Part shown: positions 50,532 through 63,000 of the stretch, one piece after another | Numbering within the stretch: position 1 is the first letter of the stretch | Layout of the letters: the number at the start of each line of letters is the position of its first letter | Assembly (NCBI GenBank): GCA_037951165.1 | Contig: JBBDHG010000024.1 | Location: 5,485,001-5,549,000, forward strand | Origin: Lophius americanus | Taxonomy: Eukaryota > Chordata > Actinopteri > Lophiiformes > Lophiidae | Length of the DNA: 64,000 nucleotides | Direction: 5' to 3' | Program-made: the position numbers and the translations under genes | Notes under the pieces: generated by a model | What the model saw: the letters and a program-made list of their open reading frames with translations, nothing else | Databases searched by the model: none | Told to the model about the DNA's origin: nothing

Positions 50532-52429
50532 AGAATATGTATACATATATATACATATATAAAAATGTATAATTGTCGCAGCTTTTTTTAAATTGATTGA
50601 AACCCCTAATATTTCGTCCCCAAAATAAAGAATTAAATCTCAAATTACCTCAATCTATTGTTGGAAACTGAAAACACAATACTATATATATGTCAGAAAA
50701 TAGAATAATCAACTCTGTACTGTTTATAAAGGTAATTGTTATAGCCTGTAAAATTTCCTAAAAAATAAAACCTCTTATCACAGAACCCTGTTATGTGGTT
50801 GATTTGAGAGGAAATGTTTTAATTTGAGAGGAAAAGAGTTTCAATGCATTAATCCTTCATTTGCTGAGTCAACAAGAAACCGTCAGTTGCGTTAACCGGT
50901 GTTGGTGTATGATAGATGACAGAGCAGTGCAGTGGAAGCATTACCACGGGATGACGTATCCTGCTCTCTCAGTGTCACTTTAGTGTCTGTTATACTCAAA
51001 CAGCATGAACTGGTAGCGATGAAATCCAGAGGTCTTCGGCGGGGTTGGAGGGTAATAATCTGCATGGAAAAGCAAACAAATCAGAATCCGGAGTTGGGAG
51101 ATTGGTGAAATATATTAAACAGCAATTTACTTCATGAGATGAAAATGCTCAAATATGCTGAAATCTGGAATTGTGCTAAATCTTTGATACCCAAAATTAT
51201 TCCGTCTGAAAAGTTTCTTGATATTAAAGACTCTAGATAGCCTTCATGAAAGTGCATTTACCGGATTACAATAGAGTTTTTGAATGAGTAATTTTTGTAA
51301 AATCTTTTGCGCAAAAGTTTTCAAGGCTCTTCCAGATAAATTTTTATTTTATCTTGAATAAATTCTTTCAAAAAGCCAGTCCAATTTGAGGTGTCCTATA
51401 AGTCTTCCCATTCAGCTAGATGATCCTCTGCATCTACAAAATAGCTTATAAATCCGTCTTGCTGTCCAATATAGAGCTTCGCTCTTCAGGAGCTCCATTA
51501 TCTATGTATGCATTTGCCAGCTAATTTCCTGGAACAGTTGTTAACATTTTCCTCACTAACTGCCAGAACAAAGAAAGATATGCTATATTACATTGTTGGT
51601 AGACAATTTGAACAATGTTAAAATATGCAATACTGAGGTATACATAGTGACCAAGAGAAATATGTAATCTCACAGAATGACCATGAATTCAAATGAAAAT
51701 AACTAAAATCGATAGAATCCCTAAACAGCAGAAGGCACCACTACAGTACTTAATGGATGTGTAGAAATATAATTTAAAGTTGAATTATTTCAACTAAAAA
51801 CATATCATTTACCACATTAGATTAGATTAGATGAGTTAACTAAAATGTGAAAAAAAATGTAATTAAATCAATTGAAAACTATTCTTACCAATGAGGGTTG
51901 GCCCTTCTTTCGTCACTTGCCCTGGTAATTCAAAGACAGAGTGATATGAAAGATAATTAGGTGAAATATAGAACAACAATCAACAAGTAATGTCACTGCG
52001 TTGCTTCTTATAGCACTTAAATAATACAACTCTTCTCTTAGTTCTGTGTTCTCACAGCCAACTAGTCTGCTGTCTCAGCTCAACAGTCGATCTTTGAAGA
52101 ATAACCTTCTGCACCATAAAGCGAGGCTGGACATTTTATTTATTTTCAAAGCTAATTTTATTTGGAACCAATTTAGCTACGTTCAAATTAACTTTGACAC
52201 ATATATATATCATCAAGCACAGATCCAGTTAACACATTATTGCACAGATCCAGTGAACATCGAGACTCAAACCAACAACCATAACAATAAAAATACCTGT
52301 TTAATGATGTGTGGATCTCCATTTTGCCGTCCAAACCCTCTGTTATGCATGATGTGGTCTAACACTTTTCTCTCAGAACAGGCATGAACTGTTTAAGGAG
52401 TTTTTACAGTAAAATTAAAAACAGTACCT
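50532..52429. other. AT-rich non-coding DNA
   Basis: Nothing recognised apart from a short attag/gatta run near 51.82 kb. Confidence 0.5.
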
Positions 52430-52722
52430 CCACGACCCCGTCTCCTAATCACCAGTTCCTCCCCCTTTGATCAATAACCACTTCAGAACTCCAAACTAGA
52501 CCTGCAGTTCTGGAGATGGTGTGACCCAAATGTCTAGCAATCAGAATCCGAACCCCATCAAGTCACTCCTTCCTTACCCTTTTTCCCATGTTCAAATACA
52601 TGAACTATGAGGACAAAATGTTCCCTTGCTTCGTAATACATGCCTCTGACGGGTGTAACTGTAAAGAGATATGTTGCTCTGACTTCATGTAGTCTCGGTT
52701 ATAATGTTATGGCTGATTGGTA
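52430..52722 (-). mobile_element. Tc1 fossil, family A, 5-prime end, reversed
   Basis: It ends at ggttataatgttatggctga (family A terminus). Upstream text such as gacctgcagttctggagatg and gaggacaaaatgttccctt is the reverse complement of the family A 5-prime region. No usable frame. Confidence 0.75.
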
Positions 52723-54894
52723 TATTTGAGAATTTGGAAAAGAAGTTTCCCTTCCTCAAATCTGGTGGTGAAAATTTGTCAAGATTAAATATTTAGAATA
52801 TCAGCTATATTAATATCTACACATGAGACAACTCCTTCACAAAACACATCCTAGAGTAAATTAAACCACAGAGTGGATTTCCAAGAAGCAATTTCCCATA
52901 TTATTAATTGTATATTAACTTCTTGTTGCCTAGAAACAGACATCATCATCATCCGATGCGAAGCGTTGATATTTTCAATAAGCATTTAGTGCTGTATATT
53001 TGTCAGGTTAAACTCCTGCTTCCTTAAGAAGCTCACAGTCAGGCGCCTCACACTACAAAATGCACACTGGAATGTTTGTTTAATAGACTTGGCTGCTCAC
53101 TGCAAGAGGGCTGCATCCTTGAGTGGGAGGAAATATCACTAAATATGTTGTCTGTGAAATGGCCCAAAACCCACTTGAGGTAAATGTGGAAGTCCCTATT
53201 ACAAGCATCAAGTATCTGGTCTCAGCACCTACTGCTGCCCCTGTTCCCCACACACAGGCTCCCCCCTCAGGGTGACAAAGGTACTGTATTACCACAGCAA
53301 GTGTGGACAAAAGACTTGTAAGACAAGGAGCTTTTTCCTCATCTCATTTGATCCTTAAGCAGTAATACCAGCTTGCAGGATTATGAAACTGAATAAAACA
53401 GTTTATAAAAGTATAGAAACATTAATCCCTCTCTCTCTTCAGGGATATGGACTTACTTAATCAGAACATACTGTGGTATTCCAAACAACCTATCTTGGGA
53501 ATATTGAAAAAAAACATTATGTTCTCCACATAATCTTTCTCTTAAGGGGGGATAAAATATTTCACCGTTGTTAACACAACTTGAGCCTCCTGTGTCAGTA
53601 ATATATAATTACTTGATATTTTTGACAAGGAAAAGGTGTTGGGAGTTAAAGATCAAAGGTGACCAGGGTGGATGGTGTTAAATAATATTTTATAACCCTG
53701 TTATAATAAAACATATAACAGAATCAAAGCATCTAACTGATTTACAGGCGGTATAGTGTTAAGCATTAGAGAAAAAAGCACCAGTGTTCACACAGACTGG
53801 TGAAATTCAGATTAGTTCGACAGTATCTTCATCCACAGATCAGTGCGAAAAAAAGCTTTATTTAGAAATAGTCCTGCAGCCTACAGGATTCAAACCCATT
53901 GCCATAGCAACAGGTAGTCAACATTTGAGCGTGTAACATTTTCCCACATATTAATGCCCGTTTCGTGCTCTTTCTCTGTTGTATCCTCTGCCCTTTAAAT
54001 TGAATTTTGACACAAAATAGGGTAAACTACACCACATGGATTTAATACTCAAAATTCAGTCAAACATATAGAAATTCCCCTTGCAAACAACATTTTCAAA
54101 CAATCAGTGGTTTATCTATTCTAGGGTGACATCACTGTAAGTGAAAGACAATGTTAAGGATGCTGATTCTTGAGGTTCACTGGGGAATTACACACATCTC
54201 CAGGTCAGTCTCATACGGTGGACAGGCCTCCCTAAAGCCCCGCACTGTGGGGGCGGTGCAGAGAGCTTTCAAAGTTCTGACTTTTAAATGATTGACAGCA
54301 GCCAGCTGTGCTAATCGTGTTTATTATAAAAACTCAAACTGTATGTTGATGTTAAAGCTCAATTGTATCATTGTAGTATTTTAGTATTGAATGAAACTTG
54401 AATTTAATACTAATATGGAGGAACTACACTTAACAGGTTGGAATTCATTGCAGTTTGATTAATTTGCCGGAAGCTTCGGAATCGTGTTGATTTGTTTGTT
54501 AATCCAAAACCTGTGCAAAATCTTGTGATGTCATAAATGAGGAATATACGATGTGATAAATTATATGATCAACAACATGCACTTACAGATGTTTCCGATT
54601 TAACCTGGTTCAGATACAACTTCACTGCAGCATTGCCATTTGCCATAACAGAAAGTTTTTCATATAGTAAAGCACTATAGCTTTGTTAGGGGGGTCAAAA
54701 CCTGCACAGGGCATTGAAGAAGTTAAACTTGAATCAGTGAAATCGTCAGATAAGAAGATATCCTAAGCCCAGTGTGGGAAATTCAAAAGCTTTGAGAACC
54801 CACACTGTAGAGCTTCAAAAAAATACCTTCTCTTTTTTTTTTTGCAATCTATGTTACAATAGCTTTTATATAGAATTAGGCAACAAGATTTGCA
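52723..54894. other. Non-coding DNA
   Basis: No gene or repeat recognised. Confidence 0.5.
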
Positions 54895-55061
54895 GTTTTG
54901 GAAAAGCTCTGACTCTGTCATCTAGTCATCACAGTTCGGCCCCTCTCAAAGTCGCTCGTGGTCCTCACACTTCCCTCATTTTTTTTTATTATCATATAAT
55001 CAATGTTATTCTGCCTTCCCCTGTCAGTGGTTATAATGTTATGGCTGGTCAGTGCATATAA
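54895..55061 (-). mobile_element. Tc1 fossil, family A, 5-prime end, reversed
   Basis: It ends at ggttataatgttatggctgg. The minus-strand reading gives a degraded transposase start with SDFERGRTVMTR (family A text in other copies: a helix of the DNA-binding domain). Only about 170 bp remain. Confidence 0.75.
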
Positions 55062-56654
55062 CTGTTTGGCACTTTTCTCACGATACTGACACAAGGCCGG
55101 GTGCACAGTCTTAACATTGAAAACAGCTCACATATACTGTGATGCAACTGTGCAACATTGAGTTTAATCTGACGCAGAACGTTGTGCATCTTTAGCATCA
55201 CGGCTGTTGTGTCCGTGCTTCAACAGCAAGTTATGTCATTTCAACAGCTGAATGTTGAAAAAGACTAAGAATTGCTTCATTATCTATTCTGTTACTAAGG
55301 AACCCAGCATCAGTGTTTCTAAATAGTGTCCCAACCATTCAAGCATTTACAGAGCTGATTGTACACCCTATTCTAAGCTCATACTTGTATATTTTCTACT
55401 ATTCTGTACACACATTTAATATCTTTATTCATCCATACATATATATTTCTATTTCTTAAATATTTGTAAACCATAACAAAAGTTGAATTTTTGCGCTTTC
55501 ACATAAAAAAACATTTTCAAGTATAAGCCTAGGTGTTTAAAGCTCCACGACACAATAGAGATGCTATACCCCATAATTTCTTGCTGAAATATGAATCTAT
55601 ATAATAAAAACTAACAGTATATTAGCTTAGACTGATTTACTAGGAGCGAAACATTTTTTTCAACTAGTCATGAACCAAATTGAGAATGGCTTTAGACAAC
55701 CGGATGTAGTTAATGTGGAATTATTTAGTTAAACAAACTACGGATGCGATTCTTTGCTTGTTCATTCTCGGGGAATACCCGCTCTTACATTTGTGATGGG
55801 TGAATCACACACTGAGGGTTGTGGTAGAGGCACAAACTGATGGAAAGATAAAATCTGAGCGCACCAAAATTACGGTTTAGTACCATACAGGCGAGACCCT
55901 CATGCTCTTGAGCAAGAAGGTGTTACAATCTTTCAAAAGGAGAGCGTTAAGTAACAAGAGTAAGTAAGAAATACACAGAAGTCCTTGAAACTGTACTGGG
56001 GGCCTCAGCTGTTAATTCACTCTTACAGATAAAATGGAAACGTACATCCAAACAGTCACATGGAGAATAATAGCAGTGACAAATTTTCGGTTGGTTGATT
56101 GTTACAAAATCTAATGAAGCAATAAGTTGCCAAGAAAATGTCAAAACAATTGTTGCTCTAGTCAAGGGTATCATGAATCAGCTGACTATTTGTTATTCTG
56201 TGTTGACATTGCTCAGAGACTGTCCACACATCATCTGGCAGCAGGGGGGTGTACTGAGTCAGGACACCCCCCTTCACATGAAGAGGTTGTCTTCAAACCT
56301 CTGTAACAGGAAACATGAGCCGTGGTTAAGGGCCATGAAACAGACAACGTTGCTGTAAGCTGCTGTCCCCAGCCGCTGCATCTGTCAGAGGAGGACAGCA
56401 AATGGCAAATGGAGTAAAATGTCCTCGCAAAGAAACAACAACCTGGAAATCAAAAATCTTTGCATATTTGATTTATTTGGCGGAATTTATTAATTTAATA
56501 TCTTACACACTCTAAATTTACCATAATTTACAAATTGTTTGGTCAAGCATGTTTTTAAACAAACAATTTGAAATGTATAATGAGAACCATACAAGATACA
56601 TGTGTGTGTGTTACCTTAATAACTAGAAAAATACTCTTTTCCCTACTGTATTTC
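55062..56654. other. Non-coding DNA
   Basis: No gene or repeat recognised. Confidence 0.5.
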
Positions 56655-56950
56655 ACTGTTGCAGGCCCCGAACTGTGGAATGAGTTCCCCCCCCCATGTC
56701 AGGTCAGTCCCCAAGCTGTCTGTTTTAAAATCATGCCTTAAACTCATTTTTACTATTACTATCCGGGTATTTAACCCAGGATAAGTGATGGACATTTATT
56801 TATTTATTGTGGTCTTATTGCGATCCTTTGACCCAAACTTTGTGTGTTTATATAATGTGCCTGTACTATTTAGTGACTGAACAGGACTTTGGACAACTCT
56901 GTTGTTTTTAAATAAGGTTATAAAATAAAGTTGAGTTAATTAGTTTCAGT
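56655..56950 (+). mobile_element. LINE 3-prime end (reverse transcriptase C-terminal remnant)
   Basis: The reading around 56664 gives GPELWNEFP, the familiar C-terminal motif of L2/CR1/Rex-type non-LTR retrotransposon ORF2, followed by a short Phe-Lys-rich segment. A 3-prime UTR with aataaagttgagtt follows. The element is 5-prime truncated. Confidence 0.65.
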
Positions 56951-57497
56951 TTCCCTGTGGGTTTGACACAAAATAATCTGACTCACATCGATCATTTTAG
57001 TTTCACTGTCAAGTAGTATGGATGTTCTTTCTTGAAAGTTCAAGCGATCTCTGTTCGGCATTGAGGCAAGGAGCCCCCTAGTGTCAGGTGGATTGAGACC
57101 AGGGGGTTGTTGAAACGCACGGATTGTTGAATCACAGTCACAATCACCATAAAATTAAATGTATCGCTTATATAAAAGCATTTTATACAATGAAATTGTA
57201 TGTAATGCTTATATAAAAGTAATACATGCAATTATATTATGAAGTGAGTGATTATTTATACATTTAGATAGATTTCTAAATCTGTCCATATTAGAGTCAT
57301 GAATAAGACACACACTTTGATGTTCACTCAAGATGGATGAAATATTTTAACATGTCTCTTCCTTTAGCAGGTACAGTAGGCCCACAGTTATTCCAAACTG
57401 CTGGGTGTTTGTCATCATGGATGAAACCTTTTAGTTTTGAGGACATGTGGGATATTGTGGAATCTTCATTGTGTCCGCCGCAGAGGCTTTTTGTTAA
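56951..57497. other. Non-coding DNA
   Basis: Nothing recognised. Two similar gcttatataaaag segments occur near 57.17 and 57.21 kb. Confidence 0.5.
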
Positions 57498-58075
57498 CGC
57501 AATAACTCAAAAGATATTTCATGGACCATTTTCAAATGTTATACCCCAATAGACGTTAGTGCAAGGAAGAACTAAAAGGATTTGGGGAAAGTTCAGTTGT
57601 GTATTTCTTCTATGTATGCAATATACAGTTTTTCTGACTTCCCAACCGACGGTTAGATTAAGTCCAAATTTGATGCATATGAATCCGCTTGAGGGGATCT
57701 ATCTCTTAAATGTCATATTTTACCCTAGCAGTTCAGATTTTATTCTTCTTTATTACGATAAACACTTTTTTCCGAACATAATTATTAATAACTATTGAAT
57801 GGATCATTTTCAGTTTGTATACCCTCTACACCTGAGTGTGAGAAGGACTGAGTTTTGGATATTGGTTGTATATTTCTGACACTATATTTCCGACTTCTGG
57901 GTTTTTCGGACCATAAGTTCTGAAATGTTTGTTCTATTTGGTCCAACTTTGGTGCATATGAACCGACTGGAGGAGAGCTATCTTGTACATGTTGGGTTTT
58001 CCTCTAATAGATCATATTTTCCTCTCTAGGGGGAGCTTTTAAAAAACCCCACTGTTTTTCAGACATAACTCAATC
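57498..58075 (+). repeat. Diverged tandem repeat, ~280-bp unit, about two copies
   Basis: Unit 1 (57498-57777) and unit 2 (57778-about 58070) share ordered blocks: aataact, gga(c/t)cattttca, tgtatttct/tatatttct, (a/g)tgcatatgaa at about 57673 and 57953, and ctctag. A third unit seems to begin near 58065 (cataactcaatcg). Confidence 0.7.
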
Positions 58076-58084
58076 GAGGGGATT

Positions 58085-59694
58085 GATTGTACAACGCAGG
58101 GGTTGGGGCTTTTCGGAGATATACCCTTGCTGTCGGGGAAGACAGAGTAGGTTTTGTTTTATATAATGTTTCAAGGGATGGAAATCAGTAATATTTGTTG
58201 CTTCCCTCTGTCATTTTTCGTCTGCATGTGTCTGATGTGGAGTAGGATGGCAGTGGAAGAGTAACAAAGATTCAGATGTGTGTTTAATAACGCCGGTAAA
58301 AAGCAAATAGAACTGGTACCATAACCGTCAAATTTTATTACATGGTATATTTTGAGACCAGTAGCCTCTGCAACATATTCTTGAATTCAGTGTCTGTCAG
58401 TATTTCATTGGAAATGCATGACTCAGTTATATGTTTAGATATCAGATCTAACTAATGTTAGTCCTGCTGAGAGGTTATTTGCTCTTCATCCTACCTCTCT
58501 CGGTTCATCAAAGCTTAGCTGGCCTTCTGACTTTTTTTACTCTGACTAAGACAAGAGCAAAGGACCCGGAAAAACCTACACATCATGAGCAATGAGTATT
58601 TTTCTGAAATCTGAAACAATAGCAATGCAGAAGAGGTTTGACTGGGGTACAAAAGATGAAAAGCCAAGGCTTATCCAGACCAACTAATTTAATTGATCAT
58701 AATTGATTATAATCAGTTCTTAATTGTTGAGTTGATATTAGTATTTGTAATCATGACATTCTGTAAAAATAAAAAATCACTTCTGATGGGACACTGATGC
58801 AACCCCTGTGTTTCTGAAAGTCGGTTAACATTTGAAATTCAGATTAATAAATGAATTGTTAGTGCTCTAGGCCGTAGAGGAGAATATGTGCCTCGTGTTT
58901 GTATAACATCTCTACATAACTTCCTCCAGGAATCCTCTTACAAGAGGTGGTAGGAGTTGGCGTGAGTTGGTGGGTGGGTGCAGGGGTGTGGTTTCACCAG
59001 GAATACCCACTTAGCACCAAACCCTCTCCTACTCTGTGTAGGTGAGTGCTTCCCTGTACCAGTTACTCATAGACCTCCTTGTAAACCCATCGCTTCCCTC
59101 CCCCACCCTTGCACACCCTGTAAATCCACACCTACGACAAGCAGCACCCACGTTCTTCTAATGCGGTTCTGAGAGCATCATCTCCCTTTAACTTGCAGTC
59201 AGGCTAACAGACGGGGAGAGAGAGCATGACAGATGGTGTTCACAGCTCTATTTCTGAGGCTGGACTTGTCCGCCACAGCCACCCCCCATCCCCCCATCCC
59301 TTCTTCTATTCCGCTCAAGCCAAGTACTTATGACTGACTCCTCATCTTCGCCTCAGTAATCAGCCCATTCATTTGCAGGGTTATTGTGAATTAAATGTCT
59401 GCGTCTTACAAGGAAGCTCACCCTTCACAGGTTAAACAGATCTTTTTCCTGGGGAGAGAGTGGAAGAGAGTTCACAATGCTGCTCATGAGGCATAGTTAT
59501 CTTAAGGAAGCTAGAAATGGATGATTTCAGTGTAATCTTCCTATTTTTAATCACTAACTGACAAGATTTTCTAATGTTATGAGTGACAATATGCCAGTGA
59601 GAGCACATGCATTGTGAGTTTATTTACAAAGAACACACAAAAGGTTTGACCCATCTGTCTTTCATCAAGTCTGACATGTACTGGACATCATTGT
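58085..59694. other. Non-coding DNA
   Basis: No gene recognised. The part 58.9-59.6 kb is of mixed composition without a repeat signature. Confidence 0.5.
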
Positions 59695-60088
59695 CCAACT
59701 GCTGCACCGCACCTGTGCAATTGCTCCTAGATCAGCGAGCCTTTGGCACCCATGACTTTTTCATCGATTCATGAGTTTTCCTTCCTTAAACCGCTTTGGT
59801 ACCGACCACTACAGACTGGGAGAACCCAAAAAGACCTGCAGTTCTGGGGATGTTCTGACACGGTCGACGACCAAAATTGGCCTTGTCAGTCGGTTAAATC
59901 CTTACACTTGTCAAATTTTTGGTTTTGAACACTTAAACTTCTGGACATCAAGACACAGTGTTTACTTGCTGCCTCAAAATATCCCACCCACTGACGGGTG
60001 TCATTTTAATGAGATAGTCAATGTTATTCTGACTGAACATATAACCAGCCTGTCAGTGGTTATATGTCATAGGTGATTGGTGTATAGC
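59695..60088 (-). mobile_element. Tc1 fossil, family A, 5-prime half, reversed
   Basis: On the plus strand it reads gtaccgaccactacagactg, gacctgcagttctggggatg, then ggccttgtcagtcggttaaa and atcccacccactgacgggtg, ending in a decayed terminus (ggttatatgtcataggtgat). These are reverse complements of the family A 5-prime region seen at 39.3 kb. No usable frame. Confidence 0.8.
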
Positions 60089-63000
60089 TCATGGGTTTAG
60101 CCCTCGCAGCTTTACATGATGCACAACGGTTTACTCACGCCACAGATTATTCAAGGTCACACTTTCACTGCCTCAGTGTTTCTAATGTCAGTTAATATGG
60201 TCATTCCTTGATCTATTGTGTACGTTCATGAATTGTCCTTAATAAAAGGTCGGTACATCTTCTCTGTCAAACTAACATTACTCTGTGTTGACTTACTCAG
60301 AATGAAGGTTCATAACACGAGCACAAGCATCAAACCAACAAATAAGTCCACAGCAAAGTCGCTAATAAATGAGGTAAACACTGTCTGTGTAAACTTTTTG
60401 GAAACATTTTAAATTTATAAGAAGGACAGAAGGAAGAAGTCCACTTTAAACACTTGTAGAAAACAATTTCATTGAAAAAAGCCAAAACCAATTTGCTCTA
60501 TCATTTGGAACCATTATATATATAGAAAAAGCGTTTTTTAACAACCACTTTGGTCAATGTTCCTACATTCGTATGACCTTTCACCTGTGGTACAAAGCAG
60601 GAGAAAACCTCGGACTCTCTGGGTATTGCTGCTGTCACAAAGCTGATGAAGATAGTGCTGAATGTGAAGTCAGGACCACTGAAGGGTTGACCAAGCAAGA
60701 AGCAAAATAAATGATATTTCCCACACTCAGGTAGCCTCAAAATTGAGTACATGCAGCCTTTTGTGTACTTTTACATGATTCCTAAAATAATTTGAGTATA
60801 ATAAATTTCAAAAAGACATTGATAAGTTAACCACTTAATATATATTTAAATCCATTTTTTAAATTTTATTTATGAATTGTTATTTACAGCCGAATTCAAT
60901 ATTCTGACAGCCTCGTTCCTTTCACTATATTTTCCATTTCCATCAACAAGTGCCCGTGGTTCTGTCCATGTTAAACTCACTGAGGAACAGAGCATCACAC
61001 TCGTATATGGCCATGTAACTGAGGAGTGTGAGGACACTGTACCAGGTGCCGCAGCAGCAGAGCTCTGCCTCCCCTTTTCAACTGCACCGTGAACTCATGC
61101 TGCACCATTTTCCTCTACACTCCGGTGTTCTTCAAAAAAGCCCTTTTGCGGCCCATGCAGGTCACAATCTTCTTCTCAGATTGAACAGGTTGGCGCACAA
61201 ACAGACTTTTGCACAGCCCAGTGCTGCATGAACTGGGAGAAATGCCAGCTTTTATTTTACAGCAGGCAACCTTTAATTCGTGGCTGAGCAGCTGGTGAAG
61301 AAGTAGGGTTCTAACTGCATCTGCAAGGTATATTTTATTTTTACGTTTTTTGTAAGTTATGTTGCTGGTCTTATCTATCCAAGTGTAATTTTACTGCTCG
61401 GGTCACTTGCAGTTGTCATAATTTGTCATGTGATTTGCAAACTTGTAAATAAAAAGCTACATTTTTAATAACACTGTTAATATTGACCCTTATTAAATCA
61501 AACACAAACCTACTAATCATTTTCTTTAGAGTCTCCAGGAAGGGTAATAATGCATGTTTGAGCCTAATGGGATTGAGTCTGGGGTGACAACCTAATGGTG
61601 ATTAGCTGAGCGCGATGGATCGGCCTCAGCAGGGCAGGGTCAAAGCCAGTGGGGGAGTCACCCATGATCTGCTTCAGTGCATCAACAAATGAAGCCACTT
61701 AACAATAGCCTGCTAGACTAATGGCTTTAGTAGCGAAACTCATTTGGCTGTTGTAATGAACTGAGTTGGAAACATAAACAGTCCAGTTATTAAGTGAACT
61801 CCAGACATCACTGGTATCACCACACACGCTGCCACGTTCCAAACCCACACTACATCGGTCATGCTCATTAGCGGGGATGAATACTATTACTCAAATCACT
61901 GACTTAAGAAACGAGGCACCCAAACTCATTATCGTACTCATTTATTCTAAGTCTAATTTGCATACATTACAAATTCCCCTTAACAAAGTGGCCATGCTGA
62001 GCTGGTCATGTCCATTTCTTGGAGCAGATTGGGCCTAACAGGCCAGAGCACAGGCCAAAATGAATGTTAAAGTCATTCAACCTGGGTGCTGATTCCGAGC
62101 TCTGACGGCGCCCGTGTGTGTGCTGGTGAGTTTGGGTGCCGATGAGTCTCTACTTAAGAGAGGGAAGCCCTAGCCTGAGTTCCTAAGGTAACAGTTTGAG
62201 TGGGGGCTGGCTGACTCATTTGAAGGGAATCCTGGATCGTGAACAAGGCTGCCCACTCGCCCCACCCCCATGTTCATCAGCACAACAGACAAACAAGGCA
62301 ATGAAATTGTCCCCAGTATAGGGCTTCCCACTGACAGTGACACTGGAAAATCCCTGCCTAAGCTTGCCTACAAGTAGCAATCGGAGACGTGAGCACACAA
62401 ACAAAAGGCCTCATTGCACCATGGCTACAAACGCTTCTGGCCCTGAGACCGTAACTCCATGGTGATAGTAAAATCATAGGCTGTAAGAGAGCTGTGTACC
62501 TAGAAATACGTTAATGCACGTGGTGGATTTTGATTAATGCAAGAGAGAATAGGTAGGGCAAAAGGGGGTGAGAGAGAAGAGGAATATTAAGCTTATTATA
62601 ATAGACAATGGTGCAGAATTAAAATAGCATCTGACCTGTGAACGGTGACACAAAATAGATTAGTATGGAAACCTTGTGGGCCGGGACATGGAGGAGGAAA
62701 AAAAGTAAGAAGAAGAGGTGGAGGATGAAGGAGGAGTAGGTGGACAAGAGAACGAAATTTTGCCCACACAATTAATGTAATTATTAAGAAATTAAAAGAA
62801 ATCAACAGGCGTGTAATCAACCACTTAATTAGTTCAAGGTCAGTCTACTCATTTGACTTTGGATGGATGATGGTGCAACTAGATGGCAAAATTTTGGTAA
62901 AATGTAATCTAAATTTGCAACGATTAATTAACCGAGGTGTCAAAAGGACACATACTCTCAAAAATATACTAATATATATATACTTTAAAAAAAAAAGCTT

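Noticed and set aside
54918..55106. 62-codon minus-strand frame as a gene
   Set aside because: Its text matches the start of a Tc1 transposase and it ends in a Tc1 terminus. It is transposon debris.
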